Shown here in pieces: positions 1 through 10,848 of a stretch of 64,000 nucleotides of DNA (positions are counted from its first letter, which is position 1; each line of letters starts with the position of its first letter). The notes below the pieces were generated by a model. That model was not told the DNA's origin, searched no databases, and worked only from the letters and a program-made list of their open reading frames with translations. The translations under genes and the position numbers were made by a program. This stretch comes from Sipunculus nudus (lineage: Eukaryota; Annelida; Sipuncula; Golfingiida; Sipunculidae). The stretch spans positions 32,931,956 through 32,995,955 of the forward strand of contig CM049318.1 in NCBI GenBank assembly GCA_026874595.1, in the 5' to 3' direction.

Positions 1-19
1 ATACTTCTTTTAGGACAAC

Positions 20-21
<2 letters not shown>

Positions 22-92
<71 letters not shown>
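22..92. repeat. (TA)n microsatellite, left part
   Basis: An almost pure TA dinucleotide array with one AAA interruption near position 74. It resumes at 825, so one array appears to have been split by the insertion annotated at 93-824. Confidence 0.95.
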
Positions 93-820
93 TGTTGCAT
101 GGACGTCACCCGGACATCGGAGGATGGCGCCACGAAGTGGTGTGACCGCCCCGTTTCCACGCGTATGGATCCACCCCGCTATCAGTGACTACTGACGCGC
201 TTTCAGAACCATAAACACTATTCTGGGACCATTCAGTACTGGTTTTGCAGCTCTGACGGCGCTATCGTTTCTCTCAAGCAAAACCACAAACTTCTGCGGT
301 TTCCACCCATTGTTGATAGCCTATAAAACGAACTCGCCTGCAGTACGAGGCGGGACTATTGATTTTGCTACGCAACGTTTCTGTTTTCCCCGGGGACCGT
401 GACCGTGGGCTCTTGGTCCCCAAGCCCACGGAATGCCATGAACCACGCCATGAACTTTATTATTTAGGAAGAGGAGAGACTTTATGTTTTCTGGTGCCAC
501 ATGGATTAATACAGGACTTCAGTTTTGTGTGTGCCCGAACTATGTGTTGATGATGGACTTCAGTTTCTCGTATACCGGATTCAGTTAAGTATTTCGTTGC
601 AGTTCGTTATTTAGAGACTCAGTTTTTCTTCAGAGACTTGGTTATAAATTACGTTATGTATTGACTATTATATTATTTGTGTACGAATGTAAATATTGTA
701 ATATAGGAATATAGCACTGTTTTTGCACCCATATTTTGGTTACGTATTCATTTGAAGAGAACGTGTCTGAGCATATGTGTTACGGTTCGGCCTGAGTTGT
801 TTGGTGTGAAAAGGGACCGT

Positions 821-824
<4 letters not shown>
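93..824. mobile_element. Probable solo LTR inserted in a TA array
   Basis: A 732-bp non-repetitive block begins TGTTGC and ends GTAACA, an imperfect inverted pair with the TG...CA ends expected of LTRs. It sits directly between two TA arrays, which fits insertion into one microsatellite; the target duplication cannot be told apart from the array itself. A TATA-like TATAAAACG at 321-329 could be the LTR promoter in the plus direction. No internal gag-pol region or second LTR is visible next to it, so a recombined solo LTR is the simplest reading. The family is unknown. Confidence 0.6.

Positions 825-881
<57 letters not shown>
825..881. repeat. (TA)n microsatellite, right part
   Basis: Pure TA dinucleotide array that continues the array interrupted at 92. 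It generates spurious Ile-Tyr repeat open frames on both strands. Confidence 0.95.
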
Positions 882-885
<4 letters not shown>

Positions 886-1013
886 CCAGATGATCGGGTC
901 GCATCCCGTGAAACAGACTGTTGTGAATTTACAGTGTTGTTTTTCTGCAGAGTCAAACCGCTCTGGCCTAGTCCGTAGGCCATAGAGCACCTTACAGCGG
1001 AAGGTAACTCTAC

Positions 1014-1015
1014 CG

Positions 1016-1049
<34 letters not shown>

Positions 1050-1052
1050 AAA
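1014..1052. repeat. Short (TA)n microsatellite
   Basis: TA dinucleotide array with an offset near 1039. Unique-looking sequence of about 130 bp separates it from the array ending at 881. Confidence 0.85.
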
Positions 1053-3150
1053 TATTCTAGAAGTCAGCTTTCACAGCACTTCTGCCATCTGTAGGTAGTT
1101 TATTTGATTAATTATAGGCAATCAGTGCCGCCACCTACCAGTTATTTATTATTTTATTTTACCCTGAAAAAAGCCGGTTTCAGTTAACTATTGGCCAAAC
1201 CCCAAAATAATTCCTTCGTGTCCCTTTGGAAACTTTTTTAAAAAAGATGGGCATTATAAATCTTATACAAATACATTTATACACCAACAGCATGGAGAAT
1301 TTGATTGCTTTGATATGAATTTGTCAGGTCTCTGGCGGTACGTCTCGGTCCTCAATATGTGTTTTATAAGTACAGTGACCTGTCAACTATTATGTATGTA
1401 GCACGACTTACATTCAATATACATCAAACCAGATTTCTATGACAGCTAGCTCGAGTCAAGGAGAATGGCATGGGCGCTCTTGCAGATGCACATTGCTGGG
1501 ATAAACATGCACCTGTCAACACAGTAATAAAACACATAAGTCCCGCTGACACCAGTCATATTTCTCATGTAATATCAATTATCTTGGGGGGAAAAAGTAG
1601 CTCGCGATCATACTGCCCTCGAGAAACCATAGTTTGTACAAATACAAACTGGGGGTCTCCAGTTATTACTGCATACATTTAATTCAGCTTAAAGCGCTTT
1701 CGTAACCGCTTATCAACAAACAGAACTTGGTCTGTTTTCATTTTTCCAAAATATCCTGATAAACAATGTCAGGCAGAACCGCATTGCTAAGAACCCACCA
1801 ATGCTAATGTAATACGTTTATAATTTGATTGAATGGAAGGCGACATATACATTTATGACAGCTGTTACTACAAACGTCCCGTTACAGTCATGGCGCTTTA
1901 AACTGTTATAAGAGTTTCACTGTCATAGATCACTGTCTCAGCGCGCAGAGGTGGCGTGGAGTGGGTTAATGAACAAGTATGTAATATCACAGAATGGTTT
2001 GCAAAAAATAACTTGGTTATTGTGAAGGTAAGGGCCGGAGTTTAAACTCCTCGCTTTGAGCATCTGGGACATATTATGAAGTTAAAATGTGTTCCGGTGG
2101 GTCCAAAGGGCAATTTGCTCTATCCGCTCAGAAAATATATTACTGCACCGACGGAAATATCATGTCAACATTTAGACAGACCCCCTCCCAAGTTCCTCTG
2201 TGTAACATTGTGCACTGAAACTCAGGTTTTGATGTTGTTGTCATGACGCTGCAGACTTGTATATCACTCAGATTAAAGAAAAGACAATGAATTCTCCACA
2301 TTATATAAAAAATATCTTACATTTATTCATATTTGACAATATCAGCAGTATACAATAAAATTGTGTCTACAGCCAGCATAGTGTATATCCGTGCTATTTA
2401 TTATTTACATATTCTGGTGTAGAAACGGATAAACTCTCCAGTGCGTGCAAGGTTTATTAGGGCAAGCCCTTTGAAGGATTCTCCTACCTTTAGGTATATT
2501 ACGTTTTGCTTTAAATTTGTTACAGAACCTAAACTTTTAATCTTATTTTGATAAATAGAGAAATAAATAATAATAATTTTAATATAAAATATGCGGTATC
2601 CTAATTACAACAGTCTCCTGTTGCATAAACTATATTTAGGTAAAAGGGTCTGTGCACACTTAAATGGGTCGGCGGGCCATCGTTTCGGCTGACCAATGTT
2701 TGCCATATCAGCTGTAAATACAACGTGTAAAAACAAACAGTATTTAGAGAATACTCTTAAATATTTACAACACGTTTGATGTCTTAAATAAGAACATGGA
2801 TGATCACTTATATTTGCATAAAGAGTCTTTTAATTCCTTGTTAAGCAGTTTTAGACATATTTCATATCATGCAATTATGATGAATAACACGTCCATATTT
2901 GAAATGCCATGACCACATTCGTTTTAATGGCATGCTTAATTAACCTATGTTCTTTTGAAGCATGTTTATTCAAGGTTTGTAGAGATCTAATCTAACAGAA
3001 AATAACAGGAGAGGTAGTTCATGAAGAAATAAAGGAGCTGATGTCACGATCACGAACGGAAGGGGTAGGACTAGCAATATAGTCTGAGGAGCAGAATGTT
3101 TCAATTCGAACCTTGTCAGTGCCTGTACCGTAAACACAGTGGAATCTCGA
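1053..3150. other. Gene-free AT-rich stretch
   Basis: No open frame here looks coding. The only recognisable item is a short reverse-transcriptase-like scrap at 1959-2027, annotated separately. The rest is AT-rich sequence with no clear repeat or RNA gene that I can see. Confidence 0.6.
1959..2027 (+). pseudogene. Possible LINE reverse-transcriptase scrap
   Basis: Plus-strand translation of about 23 codons reads as a reverse transcriptase segment of the type 'N..L..I..WF..N.L', with the stretch VNEQVCNITEWFAKNNLVIV. Non-LTR retrotransposons carry this pattern after the YADD motif. It is too short for family assignment and the flanks are not open, so it is at most a fossil. Confidence 0.35.
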
Positions 3151-3156
3151 GAGAAC

Positions 3157-3157
<1 letters not shown>

Positions 3158-3207
<50 letters not shown>
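3158..3207. repeat. (CT)n microsatellite
   Basis: CT dinucleotide array with one TA interruption near 3174. It produces spurious Leu-Ser and Arg-Glu open frames. Confidence 0.95.
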
Positions 3208-3211
<4 letters not shown>

Positions 3212-3383
3212 CTACATATCTTCTGTATTTCCCAGGCAGGGGCTCTGTAGCGGGATTTTGTTACCTCATAACTATATTTACGGTATTACCACGGTCTTTT
3301 TCGGCTAGACTGTACGCCATGTTCACCATTTCGGCAGTCCACAAGCAAGGGGCTGCTAAGATTTGATCGAAGCCATTATTATA

Positions 3384-4439
3384 CACTCCAAAAAAAAACA
3401 GAATGGTTATATATATAACAAATTTAATTGGTTAAGCCAGTTTTGGTTGTTTTACCAAGATATTGTTCATCTTAACCAATGCATTGTTAAAGTACTAACC
3501 AAACCAATTGGTTGTTTTGACCAATTTTTATTGGTTAACAGAATAAAAATACTGTATGTAGGTTTAACCAATATATTGGTCAATTGATACCAAAATATTG
3601 GTTACTTTAGCACACATATATGACCAGTTTGGTTGGTTGAGACGATATTGGTTGATTTAACCAACACATTGGTAATTTCAACCAACTTGTAACCAAACTC
3701 ATTAGTCATTTTGACCATTTTTTATTGGTCGAACGTTTGGACGCATATATTAAACCAGTTTTCTTGGTTGAGTTAAACATTGGTTGATTTTATCAACATA
3801 TTGGTTATTTTACCAACTGATTGGTCAAGCACTGACCAAATCAATTGGTCAGTTTTAACATCAGAGACAAAAGTGCTCCGAATCAGACAAAAGCGATGCA
3901 AGCTTCACTGGCTGAGGGACAAAACGTCTGATTTGTATGCCACCGGTCACAGGTTCGATTCCAAAACCGGGTGAAATTTGTGTTTTCCCTTGAAACCCAC
4001 ACCAGAGCAACCCGAAGCTGAAGAATGATATACAAGAAGACTCCCAATCAATCTGATGAATAAAACAATTGAAAAGGGGACTGAAAGTAGCAGTGCACAC
4101 ATAAATATGTCCACTAGTTTGACCAGTTTGAATTGGTTCATGTGACCAATTTATTATCTGATTTAACCAATTTGTTTTGGTTGATCTCAACCAAAGTACA
4201 TTGGTTGAGAATAACAAAATTATTTTGGTCAAACTCAACAATTTTGTTGGTTTAAATGATCCGCTGTGTTGGTTGCTCTGACCAATATATAGGTTGATTT
4301 GACCAATACCTGTTGTTTGATTACGACCAAAATAAATTAGTTGTTTTAAACAATAAATTGTTTGGACATATTTTGACCAATTAAATTGGTTTGATTCAAC
4401 CAATTTTTTGGTTGATTCAACCAATCTGTTTTTTGAGTG
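3384..4439. mobile_element. Foldback/MITE-like element with TA target duplication
   Basis: The ends are inverted: CACTCC followed by an A run and CAGAATGGTT at the left (3384 onward) matches the reverse complement of the right end (4417-4439, ending GAGTG). A TA dinucleotide flanks each end (3382-3383 and 4440-4441), the target duplication typical of Tc1/mariner-type elements. The interior is packed with degenerate ATTGGTT/AACCAAT units in both orientations, so the whole block can fold on itself. No transposase frame is present, so it would be non-autonomous. A SINE-like module interrupts the palindromic interior near 3868-4100. Confidence 0.7.
3868..4100 (+). mobile_element. tRNA-derived SINE-like module nested in the foldback element
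   Basis: This segment lacks the AACCAAT units that surround it. It carries an exact RNA polymerase III B-box type motif, GGTTCGATTCC, at 3952-3962, about 40 bp after a weak A-box-like CTGGCTGAGGG (3909-3919). A full tRNA cloverleaf is not evident, so it is not a working tRNA gene. The limits are set by where the ATTGGTT-type repeats stop and resume. Confidence 0.5.
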
Positions 4440-4441
4440 TA

Positions 4442-5560
4442 TCTTCTTAGTTGTAAACTTAATTTATCCATCATCCAAAGTTGTTTTTTTTGTCATAAAT
4501 TCGAGTCTGTTTTTTTTTCTACATTAAAAGCATGATGCTTTATAGTTTATGATTCGCTCCATAGATGACGCCACCATACGGTTTGTCTTCACAACGTTGT
4601 AAGAACGCTGTCAGAATATATTCATATAGACAAACACAGCACTGAAATGCTACTGCATTTTATTCATACATTTATTAATATTATTTGTCAGTAAGTATAA
4701 CCCTTTATTTGTCAACTGAAAATTGTATATTACAGAAGATTTAATTGCATATAGCGTAATAAGGAATATTATTATTTGAAGCAAATTTTATTACTATTGT
4801 AAGGTTTTGTCAACTTCAGGTATATTTACTGTGTAACTTAAAGTATATATCTGTCCTTTCAGTTTTACGGGTTTCAGGGGTTTGAGTGGTCACAGCCTTA
4901 AGTCTCAAATTTATATTGGTTTGAAAGCTACCCGCTTTTAAGGAAGATAGAGTGGATCCATGGTAACACAAGGTTACAAGTTTCAAGATGTTTGTGACAA
5001 TAAAGCACCCTTTCGTATAGAAAACTCTCTAAAATGACATTTTACTGGCATTCCCTGAATACTCCGAAGGGACCCCTGAATAGATCTTGCAGAACCCGAC
5101 ATAATTATAGAGTTCATCATCCTGTACACATTACTGGTGGTACCATCTACAATATTTTTTTAGTCTCTTCCATCAATCGGGATACTTTCCATTCCACTTG
5201 GATCCACGCCTCCGTGATTTGGCGGAAACCTGTACTCGCTTGTCTACTGTCCATATTCTACTTCTAATCATGATATGTCACCGTAGACTGAACTCTTTTG
5301 TTTTATTCAACAGAACGTCATAAATCCACTTGTGCTTCGTACTCTGGCCGGTTCGTCCATTAAATCTGAGGTACAAGGGTATGCTACTAAATGGCAATAA
5401 AATGGTAATCTTTGAGATGTCCTGAAATACATGGAATGACGTTATAATATGTGAGGCCATATCTTATGGTATAAAACTAATAGATTAATTATTAGGAGAA
5501 AGATAGTTTCCACGTAGCTTTCACCTCAAGCATATCTAGAGAATACCTCTGGAATATAAG
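4442..5560. other. Gene-free AT-rich stretch
   Basis: No coding frame, RNA gene or clear repeat structure seen. The open frames around 5034-5460 have no recognisable domain. Confidence 0.5.
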
Positions 5561-6660
5561 GTGAACTGCCCAATGGTTTTACCGGGATTTAGAGAACGGA
5601 TTTATTATATACACTGATCTGAAAAGCGTTATCCAAATACGGTTGATGTTTAAATCAAATATGATTCCTGGATAAAATGTCACTAGGATGTGATCTCTGT
5701 TTAAAACAAAAGACCCATGGACCATGACGCTAAGCTGAACTTGACAAACAGGGGATGCATGTATGAATCTTTGTATCCATACGGGATACTATGGATTAAG
5801 CACGGTTGCGCAGCCGCCGCCGTAGATATTTCTTTTGGATGCGATAACTGGAGAAGATTTCACGGATCTTTACCAAACTTGACAAGTGCATAGATATGGG
5901 TGAGAGGACAAAGCCCGTATAAAATGGGGTCATGACCTTTACAAGGAGAGTGACCCTGATCGTGAATAAGTCCATTTGGAGCAAAATCACACAAATTCTT
6001 AAATATCTCAAGAAATCTTGCATTGATCCAAAAATCAACTTGACCGAAGATCTTGGATAGTATGATTTTGTACATGAAACTGGTAGCGCCACATTTTTAT
6101 CCGTTTCTTGTTTTCGTGCCGTTCAAAACCCCCATCATTGCCACTTGACAGTACTGTGAGCATTATAGGTAAAAAAACTAATAGAAAGATTTCTTTCATA
6201 TTATGCATATACCTAGATATGGGTTATGGGATGATGTAAATATCTAAAAAGGGGATGCATGGATTGGTCAAAAAATCAGACGAACTTTAATAGCTATGTC
6301 TTCTGCGGAAGACAGTTGGCGCCACCTTCTGTCATTTTCTTGTTTTTGCACCTTTAATACCCCATAGTTGCCCCTTGACAGTACTGTGAGCATTATACGT
6401 AAAAAAAAAAATAATGGACAGATGGGGCTGAAATTGTGCATGTACATTGATCCGGGATAAAAGACTTATATAAAAGACTGCTGGCGCCATCTGCTATCGA
6501 TTTTTGGCGTCCATCCGTACATTTGCGTCAGTTGTAAATTGCTCATATCTAAGGAGTCGTTTAATGTGTTGGTCTGAAATTCGGCATGTACATCCATCTT
6601 GGAGATTTTTCTCGTCGACCAAACAGCTGGCGCCATCTACCTTACAATTTTTTTTAGTAT
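5560..6660. repeat. Diverged tandem repeat field, period about 230 bp or less
   Basis: Blocks at about 6086-6175 and 6315-6415 share 'GCGCCA', a TTTCTTGTTTT run and CTTGACAGTACTGTGAGCAT followed by an A run; further GCGCCATCT copies begin near 6483 and 6628. The phrase 'agatatgggtta' links this field to a block near 25420. The units have drifted too far for an exact period by eye. Confidence 0.6.
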
Positions 6661-6822
6661 AAATTAATTCCCTTTTCTCAAGAGTTATTCACCGTATTGG
6701 CCCCCATATTTGGTGAAAAATGTTGTTTCTTAAGTTGATAGATGGAAGAAACCATGGTTGTTTGCCAAATGCAGTATATGCTGGTAAAGATGGGGTGGCC
6801 TATTCTTAAGGGGGGGGGGGGT

Positions 6823-6880
6823 AATTGTCTGGGGATACTGTGGCACCTGCGATACCAAGAAACATCTAGTAAATGTATGA
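6823..6880. repeat. Dispersed repeat copy (pair with 50738-50785)
   Basis: The phrase GGGGATACTGTGGCACCTGC followed by a CCAAGAAAC core recurs at 50738-50785 with few changes, which marks a dispersed repeat. A G run (6811-6822) precedes it. Confidence 0.6.
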
Positions 6881-6989
6881 TCTGGTGCAATGTATATATT
6901 AAAGAACCTTGAACAATAAATAGAATGCTCAAAATCAGGTATTAGAATCATGGACTGTATCATAGAAATAGGATACAGTGAGAGTAATT

Positions 6990-8370
6990 ATTAATTATTG
7001 TTTCCAAGAAGATGTTACCAAGAACTCCCTAGATGCTAAGTTTAATGTCCACCTGTCCACGATTTGTGCCCATGGTGCTAAATGCTCACAGAAAAGGTTC
7101 ACAGTGGCTTTACTTAGGGTTTCTAAGAACATTCTACAAAGCCCTCCCTGGATCTTAATTAAATCTTAAAGTTTCTACGTGCAAGTGCTACAATTTGTGC
7201 CCGTCTGACTAGTAGGGTACTAAAATTTTGTTCTATCACATATAATAGAAATAGTCACAGTGATCTCATCTTAGTTGTCTTTTTGGAGACATTAAAAGTA
7301 CATTTATGGACACAACAGTTAAGATAATGGCCACGTCTGACTTTCTGGTTGCTCAAAAGTATTTTTTTCTACCGCACGTTGCTCATAGAATATAGGAAAT
7401 TATGAGCTGATGTCAGAAGATGAAGGAGATTTTCCCTAAAACTAACAGAATAAACGTCACAATAATTTAATTTCAGGATTCAAAGGAGATTTGTCAAGAA
7501 ACTCCATAGATTTTACAATAGATGTTTCTAGTCCAACAGTTACGTTTTGTGTGCTGTGTGTCTAGATGTACAGGATCATATTTTTTCAGTACCTCGCAGA
7601 AAAGAGGTGTCCGTGACCTAATATAAAGTTTCCAAGATTTGCCCAAGATTTCCATGGATGATATGTAACAAGATATTAGCGATGACAATCATTTTTTTGC
7701 CTGTAACTAGCAGAATGTAGCTCACCACGAATTAATGTAAGGTTTGCTAGAAGATTTGCCAAGGACCTCACTGAAGATACGTTAGAAGGTTCTAGGGCAA
7801 TTGATACAATTTGTGTCCTGTCTGACTTATCATATTCATGCTTCTGGTGAGTAGCATGCAGAATAGATTTTTCGAGAACCTACATGGATGATGTCTAAGA
7901 TTCTTAGGCTTACGGATACAATTTGTGCTCTGTCTGATTGTCTTGTGCTCAAAATCATGCTTTTAGTCCGTATCTGATAGAATATATGCCACCATGACCT
8001 AGTTCCAGTTTTCTAGGGCATTTGGCCAGAACCTTAATCGATGTTACGTTAGAATATATGTACTTCCGGATACGATGTGTGCTCATCTGACATTCAGGGT
8101 GCTCTGATCTTGTCGTTTTCCTGTTCCTCGCAGAATTTAGGTCATGGTGACCTTATTTCATATTTCCACATACATTTAGCCAAGACCCCTTTTTATATTT
8201 TACAATAAAAGATTCTGGACCTAACGGATACAATGTGTGCCCCGTTTGACAGTCGGGTTACTAAAACCCATGTTACCGGCCGTAGCTCGCAGAGTTTAGG
8301 TCGCCATTACCTAACTTCAGGCTTCCAAAGAGATTTGAACAGGGAATAGTAAGAAGTTTCTAAACCTTAC
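6990..8370. repeat. Diverged tandem repeat field, units about 150-200 bp
   Basis: Variants of 'ggatacaatttgtgctctgt', 'ctgac' and 'gcagaatttaggtc' recur near 7190, 7330, 7540, 7800, 7918, 8070 and 8225, each followed by TTCCAAAG/AGATTTG-like text. The repeat is degenerate but regular. Short open frames inside it are by-products. Confidence 0.6.
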
Positions 8371-10175
8371 GGTTATGATCCGTCCTGGTAACAGATGGCC
8401 GGACAGACAAAAACTGATCGCTGTAGCTCAGATGACTTACAGGTAACTTTGCCAAAATCTGTTCTGATAACTTCTTTTAAAGTCCCAGGGATTTGTAGCA
8501 TTTCATTTCAGTCTTAAGCTACTTTACACATCGTTTTACGACAACTAAATTCATTTATTTTCACTTGAAACCTTTGTTTTCACTGATTGGGCACAAACCT
8601 CCCGATAACACTGAGATTTGCTATTTTTTTTAATTCAGAAAGGTGTCATTGATTGTGGAGTAACTTGAATTAAGTTGCGCCTCAATACAAAAAAAAAACA
8701 AAGTGTATGTTTTACTGCTGGCAAACTTTATGTATTTTTTTTATTCAATCTACACATTTATAGAAAGTAGAGTCTGAATAATAAAATTTCAAATTGTTCA
8801 CTCTACATGGTTCCTTCATAAAACTTTGCAAGCACTCAATGTGTATCATGATGAGTTTGCCACACTTTTACTCCTTCTATACAACTGAAACAGAGCTAAG
8901 CAAACAGAGCCACAGATTTAGCGATAGCTCTTTTTCCCAAGAAACATCCGCTATCATAACATACATGGCTATCGTGTTCTGATGCTATCTGTACTTAGTT
9001 GTGTACTGGTATAGATGAACTGTCCTGAGCAGCGAGGAAGAAAGGTCAGCTTATTGTATTAAAACTATCAATGTATGATAATAAATAATTTTAAAAGAAT
9101 TTGAAGAATATTAGAAAAAGTAAAATATTTAATGCATTGAAAGGCATTATTAAGACGTCATAATTAAAAGAGTTGGAGGATTCTTGAGGAAAAACCAGAA
9201 AAGATTAAGCAATATATTATTGTACTCATATATAAGTATTTCACATTTATCCGATTACTCATCATGTATAAAGCGACAAACTGGTGTAAATAGAAATTCC
9301 GGGTTCATTTAAATCACAGCCCTCGCGTCCTCACACTATATATTTATAGATATGTTTACAAGGAAGTAATAATTGAGAAACGTCAGATAAAACCGCATAA
9401 CCTCGGTGGATACAGGGCCGTTTGCGTGTAACGGTTCAGCAAATGTGAGATGATCATAAGCAATCACCTATTTGGAAAATATCAGATAACGCGGACTTGC
9501 TGTGTAGTATAATATAGGTTGTAAAAAGTATTATAATATCAGATAAATGTTGATTTTTCAAAATGTTTATATCATGTAATCTGCAAGACTGAAGAACTGT
9601 AGGCTATATAAAGAAGATTCTAAACTGTCAGTTATATATCAAGGGGAAATGAAATAACATATTCTGTCAAATTATTTTACGCTGGCCAGATAATTTAAGT
9701 CTGATTTAAAAGTTTTGTCGCTCGGATTTTTTCTACCTAGCAGTAGAGTGGTTAAGTATTTGTAATAATTCATCATCAACCATTGCGAAGATTGAAGATG
9801 TAGAGATGGTAGTTTTGTAACACGGTAGTTTAATAATATTGATGAGCTGTGTTTATATTTTCATGAATGAATGCCGTTTCCAAAGGGTGCATGCAAGACA
9901 CTTGAATCACAATTTCATTGTTCTAAATTTATCAAAAAAGTTCATATAATTTTACTTGAGTGATTTACAGAGTATGTGTATTTACAGTGTATGTTCACGG
10001 CAACATTACATACATTGTTGTTTCATGTGAAATCGTTGTTCAATAATTTTTAAATCTAACATATTTCGCTATATTGGTAACATATTTCGCCTTTAACCAC
10101 GCTTGTGTTAAATGTCCTGTGTCTTGTCAGACCAAATCAGCCTTTTTTAATATACAGTCACCTGAAAGCATGCCT
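8371..10175. other. 3' flank of the receptor gene; little visible structure
   Basis: AT-rich DNA downstream of the receptor stop codon (the gene runs on the minus strand). No canonical AATAAA is seen close after the stop. A short block at 9352-9420 (GTTTACAAGGAAGTA ... GGTGGATACAGGGCC) recurs at 53316-53390, downstream of the second gene copy, so it is either a dispersed repeat or part of the duplicated segment. Confidence 0.5.
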
Positions 10176-10848
10176 TTACATATTGTTTTTGTTGCTCATG
10201 GTAACCTCCTCATAAGTTCCACCGGCATCAGTTATCGTGCCAGCCGACTCATAAATTTGGTTTTGCACCAGCTCCATTTCATAGTCACCAGGGCCGGCGG
10301 ACTCGTAAATAGCATTGGTGACCAGAGCCTTGCTCTCCGCGCTGTGATCTAGGTCATTTGGTGCAGACCCTCCCGAATGTGAGGCAGCATTCTGATCGGT
10401 TAATCCGTCATTATCCATGGATTCATACAAAACATTCTCAACCAGTTTTTGTTCATCTCCTTTCAGTTGTTCCGACAATCTAATGTTCCGGGTGCCCTTT
10501 TTATTGGAAGGATCGGGCTGAGCGTAAAGCTGAGATAATTCGCTGTCAGCCTTCTTATCACCTGACATGTCCTCGTACAGATCAACATTATCTGCACTAG
10601 GCATTGGTGTTTTAAGCGTATTTTGATAGAAATCTTCTTGCGGGCATGTTGACACGACAGGGACAGCAGCCTCATAGACACTATCGGTTGGCTTACTCTG
10701 CCTTGCCGAGTTAGCATTCCTCCTTCTTTGACCTTCACCTTCACCTGGTTGGTCAACGTCAACGTACTCTGATAGCGCAATCATATCATCGGGTCCGTCG
10801 CCTTGCAGCCCTGCTTCTTTTTCCTTATTAGACCTAAGCTTCTTCCTC
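10176..10848 (-). CDS. Receptor exon 11: cytoplasmic tail with ten tyrosines
   Basis: Terminal coding exon, 223 residues (484-707) ending in TAA. Opens with RRKKLRSNKEK. Tyrosines at 512, 542, 558, 575, 592, 625, 665, 673, 683 and 696. Motifs seen: SEYVDV (512, ITIM-like), FYQN (558, Grb2-type YxN), YEDM (575) and YESM (625), both PI3K p85-type YxxM, and three related units LVENVLYES, LVTNAIYES and LVQNQIYES. These suggest adaptor docking after phosphorylation; nothing in the sequence shows that phosphorylation occurs. No ITAM spacing is present and no globular domain is recognised. Confidence 0.85.

Noticed and set aside
752-985. Ile-Tyr repeat proteins (also at 22009 and 53152)
   Set aside because: Direct translation of TA arrays.
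3900-3975. Functional tRNA gene
   Set aside because: Only the B-box is convincing; no acceptor stem pairing or full cloverleaf can be drawn, so a SINE promoter is the better reading.
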